Part shown: positions 31,192 through 41,581 of the stretch, piece after piece
Layout of the letters: every line of letters begins with the position of its first letter
Position numbering within the stretch: position 1 is the first letter of the stretch
From: Kalmusia sp. IMI 367209
Lineage: Eukaryota; Ascomycota; Dothideomycetes; Pleosporales; Didymosphaeriaceae
Direction: 5' to 3'
DNA: 64,000 bases
NCBI GenBank assembly: GCA_027946365.1
Contig: JAPEUQ010000009.1
Location: forward strand, 744,001-808,000
Position numbers and translations under genes: made by a program
Notes under the pieces: generated by a model
Told to the model about the DNA's origin: nothing
Databases searched by the model: none
The model's input: the letters and a program-made list of their open reading frames with translations, nothing else

Positions 31192-32306
31192 CTATCCCAA
31201 CAGCGGGACCACAAGCTTCTTAGCGTGCACCTTTCCTGCCTTCATATCATCTAGAACGTCAGGCAACTTCGCCAACCCCCCATCTAGCTTCTCTAGCGGA
31301 TGAGTTCTGACCCGACCCTCACCCAACCAACCCTCCGCCATCTCGAACAATCGCTTCCCAAATACCCTATGCTCCGGACTCGGAGGTCGCCCATATGTCC
31401 CCGTCATATGAACACCATCGCCCATGATTGCGTCAGCGAGGAACCAGTCTGCACGCACATCTCTGCGTGTGTACTTCACCGTGGTGGTGAGGTTCTCAAG
31501 AGCGATGTAGCTACCGCCCGATGCACCAATGGCAGTATAGCACATCTTCATTGTGGCAGCATCAGTCACGCAGTCCAGCACATATCGGAGCTTGCTGTCA
31601 GTGTGACCACGGATGTCGGCGCCGCAGGCGGGCGAATGGTAGTCGAAGCAGGCGGATGCGCCGTAGGACTCACAAAGAGCGTTGTTGGAGGGCGAGCATG
31701 TGACGATGGGTGTGTACCCAGCCCTGCGTAAAAAAAGAGTCAGCTAGCGATACTATTGGGAATGATTTAGTAAATGGTCTCTACTCACATCTTTAAAAGT
31801 TGTGTGGCCATTGTGCCTGTGGCTGTCGCACCTCCAGAGACAAGAACGGTCTCACCGGTGCCGGCTTGGATATCCAATTCTAGCCCCGGTGCCTGAAAAA
31901 GCGCCAAACCGGCCGTCGCCATCGAAAGACCAATTGAACATGCTTGTGTGAAGGAGAAAACCTCAGGGATGTGGCAACTGATGTCTTCCTCTGCTAGAGC
32001 GTACTCAGCAAAGGCGCCTTTGGTCTTATCCCAGGGATCAGAGCCAAATGTGACGGCGAGCACGCGATCGCCTTCCTTAAATCGTGTAACGCCTTCGCCT
32101 ACCTTTGCGACGATGCCGGCAAAGTCACAGCCACCCAGGGAACCAGGGGTCTTCGCGAAGTCAACAATCTTTGCGTCTCGTGGATTTAAGGCGACGGCGT
32201 GCACATGGACTAATAAAGAGCCTCGCTGCGGAATAGGTATGTCGACATTGTCGTCAAGGCGGTAGCCGCTCGAATCGGCACCAACGAGAGCCTTCATTGT
32301 AGGCAT
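31192..32306 (-). CDS. Trans-acting enoyl reductase (LovC-like MDR family)
   Basis: Exons 31789-32306 and 31192-31723 (intron 65 nt, GTGAGT...ACGCAG, phase 2) encode 349 aa. The medium-chain reductase N-terminus reads VHVHAVALNPRDAKIVDF, then GGCDFAGIVAKVGEGVTRF and GDRVLAVTFGSDPWD. The nucleotide-binding motif VLVSGGATATGTMATQLLKM runs into the splice, followed by AGYTPIVTCSPSNNALCESY. The C-terminus is GKVHAKKLVVPL. No structural or catalytic zinc ligands are apparent, as in LovC and other PKS partner reductases. It probably supplies the alpha,beta-reduction missing from the adjacent PKS, with NADPH. Start ATG 32304-32306; divergent from the PKS. Confidence 0.9.
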
Positions 32307-32808
32307 CGGGATCGTGTGAATTTAGTGTGAATAAGACTACAAAGATCAGTGACGGATGGCTGAAAGTTTAGCTGTTAGAATTGATTTTGATTATCTAGCA
32401 TTTAATTCAGCCCCCAAGTTTAGCTACGTACTATATTGGGAGTGAAACAATCGGGGCCGATACTTGTCAGCCGGAATCTCGGCTCCGGTGTACCATCGGC
32501 AGGATTCGTGAAGAGATACGACTTCTATCCGCACCGCCACAGCGATAGTATCGGAAACCTCGGCGTTCTTCGCCTCTGTTGATATGATGCATGACCGGTA
32601 CCGGTAGAGGATCCGGTAAACATTTGTCGAACGTGCAGATAAGCTTCTGTCCAAGCCTATAGGTCGCATCCAGCCTCATATTAGACTGTATATCAGCTAG
32701 AGCCCGCCATTATCTGTTCTCTTCTCTAGGAAGCATTTAAACTCTTAGCCTCCTTCTCTGATAATTCAACTTTACGCCTGCCTTTTCAACCACGCGGCAG
32801 TTCACATC
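32307..32808. promoter_or_regulatory. Bidirectional promoter of enoyl reductase and PKS
   Basis: A 502-bp divergent promoter. It contains TCGGGGCCGA (32451-32460), a CCGG-N10-CCGG pair (32471-32488) and ACCGGTACCGGT (32594-32605). These CGG/CCG arrangements are candidate Zn2Cys6 sites, probably for the regulator at 23717. A short TTTAAA-type AT stretch lies near 32738. Confidence 0.5.
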
Positions 32809-35800
32809 ATGGGGAGCTATGACGAAGGCAACTCCTTCTTTACCCGCGAGCCCATCGCTATAGTTGGCAGCAGCTGTCGCTTCCCCGGCGGTGCCAACTC
32901 GCCCTCTAAGCTTTGGTCACTTCTCTCTCAGCCTCGGGACGTGGTGCAAGAAATTCCAGCCAGTCGTTTTAGTACTAAGGCATTCTTCAATGAGAATAGC
33001 CAACACCATGGAGTAAGAATTACGGCCCTGGTTCAGTGAAAGGTGTATAATATTAACTTTTCATCTAGAGCGCAAACGTCAAGCACGCGTATTTGCTAGA
33101 GGAAGATCCCCGCGCCTTCGATCGAGATTTTTTTTCGATCAACCCAAAGGAGGCTGAGGCGATGGATCCCCAGCAACGCATGCTCCTCGAAACAGTCTAC
33201 GAGGGCGTTGAATCGACGGGTTACTCGATGCAGCAGCTTCGAGGGTCTTCAACTGCTGTGTTTGTGGGTTGTATGAGCTACGACTATCAGTACACAGCGA
33301 TAAGGGGCATCGACAGTTTGCCCCAGTACACTGCGACCGGTACCGCAGCGTCAATTCTGTCCAACCGTGTGTCGTACTTTTACGACTGGCGGGGCCCCTC
33401 GGTGACGATCGATACGGCATGTTCGTCTAGTCTGGTTGCGGTGCACCAAGCAGTGTCCGCACTGCGGAATGGAGAAGCAGAAATGGCAGTTGCGGCAGGG
33501 TCGAATCTGATCATTGGACCTGAGCCGTTCGTCAGCGAATCTAAGGTTTGTTGTACCATCGTCCCAAAATCCCAGCACGAGCTTACAGAGAAAATTCAAG
33601 CTAAATATGCTGTCACCCAATGGACGGTCCTTCATGTGGGATGCTTCAGCTGATGGTTACACTAGAGGTGAAGGCTTTTCCGCCCTCTTCCTCAAAACCC
33701 TCAGCCAGGCTATTGCGGATGGTGACCACATCGAATGCATTATCCGCGAGACGGGCGTAAATTCGGATGGAAAAACGCCAGGTAAGTCTGCCATAATCCC
33801 CTTTAACCTTCTCTGAACATGATCCAGGCATCACAATGCCCGACTCCGAGTCGCAGGCACGACTTATCCGGGATACATACGCCAGATGCGGGCTCGACCT
33901 GGGTCGTGAATCCGATCGTCCACAATTCTTTGAGGCCCATGGCACAGGCACGCCCGCCGGTGATCGTAAGACCCAACCCCCATCTTTGAAATCTTTTCGT
34001 TCTAGCCGTTCTGACACACATTCAAGCCATCGAGGCACGTGCCATCCACAGCGTATTCTTCCCCAACGGCAAGGAAGGCCAACTCTTGGTGGGCAGCATC
34101 AAGACAGTTGTCGGACACACCGAAGGCACTGCGGGCGTCGCCGGTGTACTTAAGGCATCCCTCGCAGTCCAAAACGGCCAAATCCCCGCGAACCTTCATT
34201 TCAAGAAGCTCAATCCCAAGATCACACCATATTACGCGAACCTACGCATTCCAACTGAAACGATACCCTGGCCTTCCCTCCCACGGGGATCTCCTCGCCG
34301 TGTCAGTGTCAACAGCTTTGGATTTGGTGGGACTAACGCCCATGCCATCATCGAGAGCTGGGATGGCCCTAGTTCGCTGGCGAATGGCTATGCAAATGGC
34401 TACGCACTGAACGGCCACGCAGTCAATGGCCATGCACCGAAGAGCTATTCAACGAATGCCCCAGGCGCTGGACCATTCGTTCTATCTGCCAACTCAGGCA
34501 CAGCTCTAGCAGCAAGTGCCGGGGCGCTGGCCACTTACCTCCGCGCCAATCCTTCTACCGACCTCAGCAAGCTCGCGTACACTCTATTCCGACGAACAGA
34601 GTTCCCATTCCGCGCCGCCTTCTCCGCCATATCAGCGGAGCAACTCGCCGATAAGCTGGAGACAGGCAAGGATGCTCTCAAGAATAACTCGCGCACCGCA
34701 AGTATTCCCGAGGTGCTGCCAGTTCGAATTCTGGGCGTCTTTACCGGCCAGGGTGCGCAGTGGGCGACTATGGGCAAAGAGCTATACGGCGCTTCAGATG
34801 TGTTCCGTGCCGCTATAGATCAAATGCAGATGGCGCTTGATTCGCTTCCTGTGAAAGATCGGCCTGACTGGACATTGGTTGACCAAATAAGTGCACCAGC
34901 AGAGACATCCCGCGTCGGTGAGGCCGCTGTTTCGCAGCCACTCTGCACTGCTCTGCAAGTTGCTTTGGTTCAAGTCCTGCATGCCGTTGGCATCGAGTTA
35001 TCCGCCGTTGTCGGCCACTCGTCTGGTGAAATTGGCGCTGCGTATGCGGCGGGATACCTCACCGCTACCGATGCGATTCGGGTAGCATACTACAGAGGCA
35101 TACATGCCCACCTTGCGCAGGGTCCTACAGGGAAGCGGGGCAAGATGATGGCCGTCGGGATGTCATTGAACCAAGCCACTGCTTTTTGCAGTGAGTTTGG
35201 CGGAAAGCTTTCCGTGGCTGCTAGCAATTCTCAAACAAGCTGCACGCTAGCAGGCGATGCCGAAGCCATTGAAGACGCCCACGCCCGGTTGCAGAAGGCC
35301 GATACGTTTGCCCGCATGCTCCAGGTCGACACGGCTTATCATTCCCATCATATGAAGCCTTGCGGCAAGCCGTATCTCGAGTCGATGAAGCAGTGTGGAG
35401 TCAAAGTTCAGAAAGGCCGTAAACAGTGCCGGTGGTACTCGAGTGTTTGGGGAGCGAATGGCCGCATTCGATCATTCGACCAAGCCGATGGCCAACTTCT
35501 CGAAGGCCAGTACTGGGTCGACAATATGACGCAGGCAGTGCTCTTTAGCCAGGCACTTGCACGAGCTTTGAATGAAGACCAGTACTTCGATCTTGCCCTC
35601 GAAGTTGGTCCTCACCCAGCTCTTAAAGGACCAAGCTCCGAGACTATCAAGATGTTGACTGGTCTCAACATTCCTTACTCGGGCGTATTGAAACGCGGGC
35701 AGAGCGCCGTAGAATCATTTGCCGATACTTTGGGGCTTCTGTGGAAGTCGTTCCCATCTTCTCGACCTATCATTACGTTTGACCAGGTACGCCGTGCTTT

Positions 35801-38800
35801 TCCGAGCGACAAGCCACAGAAGCTTGCTATTTTGAAAGGTCTTCCGGCCTACTCGTGGGACCACCCCAATCTTCTCTGGAAGGAGTCGAGATCGTCTCGT
35901 GTATTCCGAACCCGTAGCGAATCTCGTCATGAGCTACTTGGTCATTCTGTTACGCACGGTGACCGTGAGAAGCGCGAGGTGCATTGGACGCAGCTCATCA
36001 GGCTGAGCGAGCTCCCATGGTTGGCTGGTCATAGGATTCAGGGAGAAGTCCTCTTTCCAGCGGCTGGCTATCTGGCGATGACATATGAGGCAGCTACCCG
36101 CCTTGTCGATGAACAACAGCCACTGAGTCTCGTGGAACTGCATGACATCGACATTATGCGTGCTATGCGCCTCGAAGAAGATTCTTCTGGTCTAGAGGTT
36201 CTCTTCACTATACGTGTTATGAGTCAGTCCGAAGACCGGATTGTTGCTGAAGTTGCCTGCTACAGCGGATCTGTTGACTCAGTTCAGCCTTTAGACGCCC
36301 CTCAGGCGAGGCTTACGACCCACTTTACCGCAGGCGTGCGACTCTGGCTGGGCGAACCTCACAAAGCTGCTCTGCCAAGACGAACAGAGCCTCGACTGCC
36401 CTTGGACGAATTAGACATGGATCAATTGTACTCCAGTCTTTCCAAGGCAGGCTTCAACTATGCCGATCCGTTCCAGGCGAAGTCTATGCTCCGCCGACTC
36501 AACCATGCTATCGTTACCGTGTCCTCACCACCCGAGAACACTTCTATACGTCCGAGCATGCACCCAGCTCCTCTAGACACTACTATCCACGGTTTGTTTG
36601 CGGGCTTCTCGTTCCCAGGAGACGGTCGTATTGAGACTATATATCTGCCGAGACGGATTGATTGTGTCAGGATTAGCATGATGTCCTCGAAGTCGGACGA
36701 CTTTGTTCTCAAAGCAGACGCTAGGGTGACCGCAACCGATGATACTACACTGTCAGGCGACGTGGATCTGTTCAATGCAGCTGATGGGCAAACTGAAGTG
36801 CAGGTCCGCGGACTTCATGTTACCGCTGTTGGGCAACGTCAGAGCCCTTGGCTTTATGCAGGTACAACATGGGCAAGAGACGCCACTTATGGTATTGAGC
36901 CCGGCGCTGGGGCCACTCTCTCTAAGACAGAGCGGGACTTGTACGAACACCTCACACGCACGGCTCACTTCTACTTGCGTCAGCTCAGAAAGAAAATACT
37001 GCCACAGGAATTGTTGCTAATGGGCAAGTTCCGCAAGCACATGATGACCTGGGTCCTCGAACACTTGCTACCACAGATCGATGCTGGAAAGCATCCGGAA
37101 ATTCGTTCCGAATGGCAAAATGATACACTCGAGATGCTGGAACAGTGGCGCGCCAGGTATCCGTCGGACAACAATGATATGAACATTCTACATGCCATGG
37201 GAAAGAACCTGGTCGGTATCGTCCGTGGAACCACGCCTCCATTGAAGATACTTACGCAAGATGGCATGCTTGATCGTTTGTACGTGGAAGGTCTTGGCGC
37301 AAAAGACGGTAATGTCGACATAGCTGCTATGGTAAAGCAGCTGTCGCATCAGTATCCGCGCATGCGCATTGTCGAGGTGGGAGCTGGAACCGGTGGGACT
37401 ACACGTGCGGTTCTAGATGGCCTGGACAATCGGTACGCATCATACACGTACACAGATATATCGACAGGCTTCTTTGAAAACGCTCGCACTGTCTTCAGTC
37501 AGCAAGGCAACAAGCTCTCTTTCAAGACGCTAAACATCGAAAATGACCCATCAGAGCAGGGCTTCACCCCAGGCACGTTCGATATGGTGGTGTCCTCGAA
37601 CTGTTTGCACGCTACACGAAGTCTGGATGAGACTCTGCGTCACTGTCGGCAGCTGCTGCGTCCAGGAGGTCGCTTGGTCCTACTAGAGATCACACGGGAC
37701 TTCTTACCCACGCAGTTGGTTATGTCGACGCTCCCTGGCTGGTTCTTGGGCATAGAGGATGGGCGGGTTTGGGCACCCACCGTCAGTGTCGAGCGATGGG
37801 ACGAGCTCCTGAAAGCCAACGGCTTTTCAGGCGTTGACATCAGCTCAACACCTTCCTTCTGTTCCGTGATCGTAGCGCAGGCAGTCGATGCAACAGTACA
37901 GCTGCTCCGCGAGCCGCTTGCAGTAGCTCCAGCAGTGCTTCCGCAACTCGGTGAGATCCTCATCGTTGGTGACGGTGCTAGTTCCACACTCGCATCTAAG
38001 ACTCAGGCCATCCTACGGGCTGCTGTTCCCTCCGCGGGTGTCACAATACTACCTCAGCTCGAAGGTATCCAGGTACCCAAAGGAGCAGTCGTTCTCAGCC
38101 TTAGCGATCTTGACAGCCCTGTGTTCCGCAACATGACCGAGACAAGATTCAAAGGATTGCAGCAAGTCATGGGAACAGCAGAGGTGGTGCTATGGGTCAC
38201 CTCGGGTGCAAAGTCAGGAAAGGATCCCGATGCCAATATCACTGTCGGTTTGTCAAGCACTCTGCGAGCCGAACGCATGGACCTCAGGCTTCAGTTCCTT
38301 GACGTTGACGACCCGTCATCCCTTGAACCGTCTTTACTGGCAGAGATGCTTCTCCGTCTGGCATTCATAGATTCTTCCAAGAACGACGAACTGCTCTGGA
38401 CTCAAGAGCCCGAGCTTGCACTGCAAGACGGCGCCCTCTATATACCCAGGGTGTTACCCCTTGATACCCTCAATCGTCGGTCTGCAGCGAGGATTCGCCA
38501 GGTCACGCAACCAACCAACCTTAGCTCCAAAGATACCGCTGTGGTGCTTGACGAGCGCCAAGGAGCGTTTGAACTGGGGGCTATATCCCTTGGTGTCGTT
38601 CAAGGAAAGGAGCTGCGCCTGCAGGTTACGGCTTCATCGGTTCATACCCTAACTTGCGAGGGATACGGCCCAGTATATGTGTGTATCGGTCACGATGTTA
38701 CATCAGGAGATAAGATCCTCGCCCTTTCAGATGTGAACAGTTCCGTGGTCAAGGTCGCCAATGATCATCTTTTGTACCGCTGGCAGCACGACGAGAAGAC

Positions 38801-40475
38801 TGTGGAGGACACAGAACAACTACAGCACTTCCTATCACGCGCACTTGCCGAACAACTGCTTTCCGGGTTGAAGGGCAAAGGACCTGCGTGGATTCATGGC
38901 GCCCCAGACGACCTTACCGATGCTATTGATATGGTTGCCCGCGAGCAGGGCGTCTACGTGTTCCAAACTACGTCAGATCTGGCGAAGATTTCAGATGCCA
39001 ATTTCCTCCATCCTTATGCGAGCGAGGAAGAAGTGCAAGATCTTCGACCCAAAGGCCTGCAAAGCTTTGTCAACCTGGCGAACCAACAGCACGAGGCCTT
39101 GTCTGCGCTGATTCGTGCTTCTTTACCCGCTTCGGCTATCGTGAACATGAAGGTTGAGGATCTAACCGTCGGGTTAAGCCTTCCCATGATTCGCAGCTTG
39201 GCCCATAGCCGCTCGAAGGTTCCTACCAGTCGTGTTAAGGCTGTAGCTATCGACAAGCTTCCAACAGTGGCAAGCAAAGAACTAGGGATTGCGTCCGTAG
39301 TTGAGTGGAAGACTAACGATACAGTGGCAGCGTTGGTCCGCCCACTCGAGCACCGTGGGCTATTCGCCCCGGATAAGACATATCTCCTTTGCGGTATGAC
39401 AGGAGACTTAGGCATATCGGTGTGCTTGTGGATGGTAGATCATGGAGCTCGTAACGTGGTCTTGACAAGCCGAAAGCCAAATGTATCTCCCAGCGTATTT
39501 GACTATCTAGCGCGAAAGGGAGCTACCGTGCGACCTATGGCTGTGGATATTTCGAACATGGAATCCCTCCGCGCCGCCTACTCTGACATCAAGGCTAACA
39601 TGGCGCCGATCGGAGGTGTCATGAATGCTGCCATGGTGCTTCGAGACCGCCTTTTCCACCATCTGCCCCTGGAGGACTTTGCTGCCGTGCTGGCGCCTAA
39701 GATTGTCGGATCTAAGAATCTCGATGAAGTTTTCGGCGATGAACAGCTGGACTTCTTCATCTGCTTCTCCTCTACGACATCGATTGTCGGAAGTATTGGA
39801 CAGTCCGCTTACGCTGCTGCAAACCACTACATGGCGAGTCTCGTGCGGCGGCGCCACCAGCGCGGCCTCGCCGGCTCCGTTCTCCACATTGCCATCTTGA
39901 CAGGTTTCGGATACATTTTCCGCCGCGACTCCGACCACGCCGAGACCATCTACAAAGCCATTCTTCCACGGTTCGACAGGCAATCAGAGACAGACCTGCA
40001 AGAAATGCTCGCCGAAGCCATCGTCTGCGGACGCCCCGGGTCAGGTCAGACTCCCGAGCTCATCACAGGTATCCGCACAGTCTTCCAAGGCGAGTGGCGC
40101 GACGACCCCCGACTGTCCTGCTACACCGGCCAAGACCAAGCCGACGAGTCTAGCGACACGCAAGCCGCCGGCTCTATCAGCGTCAAGGAACAGCTCGCTG
40201 CGGCCCAGGATCCTGCCGAGTGCTTGGGCATACTAGAAGGGTGCTTTGCGCTCGCCCTAGGTCAGCTGCTCGAGATCGATCCCGAGAAGGTGGATAGCAA
40301 TTTGCCCGTGGCTAGCCTAGGTATCGACTCCCTCGTGGCTATCCGCATTCGTGAGTGGTTCCTCAGGGAGATGGGCGTTGATGTGCCGGTGCTCAAGCTT
40401 ATGTCGGATACTTACTCAATGTCGCGGATGTGTGATGATGTACTGGTAGATTGGCGAAGACTGAATAAGAATTAG
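32809..40475 (+). CDS. Highly reducing polyketide synthase, KS-AT-DH-MT-(ER0)-KR-ACP
   Basis: Exons 32809-33012, 33069-33545, 33601-33781, 33828-33965 and 34027-40475 give exactly 2483 codons (2482 aa); all introns are 46-61 nt. KS: Cys in DTACSSSLV (~186), His in [11 protein letters not shown] (~320) and GHTEGT (~364). A linker rich in NG[YH]A repeats precedes AT ([10 protein letters not shown] ~570, [10 protein letters not shown] ~663). [10 protein letters not shown] (~1001) and PLDTTIHG (~1183). Methyltransferase: [12 protein letters not shown] (~1449). The stretch ~1590-2100 lacks an ER NADPH motif and is the inactive ER/structural KR remnant. [15 protein letters not shown] (~2118) with a Tyr in AYAAAN. 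ACP: LGIDSL (~2432). It ends ~35 residues after the ACP with no thioesterase, condensation, carnitine-acyltransferase or reductase domain. The layout is that of LovB and PKS-NRPS relatives that need a trans-ER. Confidence 0.95.
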
Positions 40476-40927
40476 GTAAAGGAAAACTAGGATTAAGGAA
40501 TAGGATTAGTCTATCATTCGGTCTCGCGGCGTCCAGGCTCCCTTAGAGTTTTGCGTGCAGCTTGTGGCTGGGTGGTACTTCTGTACTACCCTACCTACAC
40601 TGTAACGCTTATGCCTACCTCTCTCTAAAAGGTATTTCTTACTTCTCTATTAGTATGAAATAGTTATCTAAAATATCTACATTTTATCTATAACAACCAC
40701 GCACTAAACATTACATCTATGCGCCCTATACATTACATCCACACCGCGCCCTATAATCGTTCAAGTACCTACTTAATAATGCACTACCTTGATTGACTTC
40801 ATAGTGCGACTCTTCGACCAACTGTAAATACGTGAATTCCCGCAATTCATACCAGCTTGTAGGCTCCAATATATACCTTTTATTCACCGTGATTTCTTAA
40901 TCAATAAGCTTATACTGGATCAATAAA
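40476..40927. promoter_or_regulatory. Spacer between PKS and GST
   Basis: A 452-bp AT-rich tandem spacer serving as PKS 3' flank and GST promoter. A CGG-TCTCG-CGG direct pair lies near 40521. No gene. Confidence 0.4.
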
Positions 40928-41581
40928 ATGACATCGGTACCTTCTCTAACACTTTGGTATTCGCCCCAAGCGTGTTCCATCGCTCCGCATATTCTGCTCA
41001 TTGAGGCGGAGCTCGACTTCCAACTTGTCCTCGCTGAGGTCGACATGGCCAAAGACGAGCGCTTTACGGATGACTTCAAGGCTCTCAATCCGAAAAAGCG
41101 CGTGCCGGTCTTGAAAATGAACGACGAGATTATTACCGAGGTTCCGGCCATCGTGACTGCCATCGCATCTCTGGCGCCGGATCGAAAGTTTCTTGGACAA
41201 AGCACTTTGGAGACTATCCGTGTGTATGAGTGGTTTGTTTACCTCGGGGGAGTGGTGCATGGCCAAGCATACGGCGGACTCTACAGGCCGGAAAGACTCG
41301 TCGACGACCCGGAGCTGCATTCCGCCGTTCGAGGCAAGGCGATCAGGAATCTCGAACAGAGCTTTGCGTTGATAGAGAGCAAGATGCGCACATCTGGGAC
41401 GACGTATGCAGTGGGGAATTCATTCACCGCTGTCGATGCTTACTTGTTTGTGTTGTATCGCTGGGCAGGCGCATTCATATCGGGCTTGAAGGATGCTTTT
41501 CCCCACTTGTCAGCCTGGGCAAGCAGGCTTTTGGAAAGGGAAGCGGTTCTCAAGGCTTTGGAGGTTCATACAGGCGTTTGA
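40928..41581 (+). CDS. Glutathione S-transferase-like protein
   Basis: A single-exon 217-aa protein, ATG 40928. The N-terminal thioredoxin-like domain reads LTLWYSPQACSIAPHILLIE, then FKALNPKKRVPVLKMNDEII and TEVPAIVTAIASL (cis-Pro and Glu of the glutathione site). The helical C-terminal domain has GNSFTAVDAYLFVLYRWAG, the usual N-capping Asp. Fungal cluster GSTs can add glutathione or isomerise reactive intermediates, or protect the cell. It lies directly downstream of the PKS on the same strand and is likely the right border of the cluster. Confidence 0.9.
   Translation: MTSVPSLTLWYSPQACSIAPHILLIEAELDFQLVLAEVDMAKDERFTDDFKALNPKKRVPVLKMNDEIITEVPAIVTAIASLAPDRKFLGQSTLETIRVYEWFVYLGGVVHGQAYGGLYRPERLVDDPELHSAVRGKAIRNLEQSFALIESKMRTSGTTYAVGNSFTAVDAYLFVLYRWAGAFISGLKDAFPHLSAWASRLLEREAVLKALEVHTGV

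Noticed and set aside
37952..39290. Functional ER domain inside the PKS
   Set aside because: No NADPH-binding glycine motif or ER catalytic signature; the stretch matches the inactive ER/structural region, and a trans-ER gene is adjacent.
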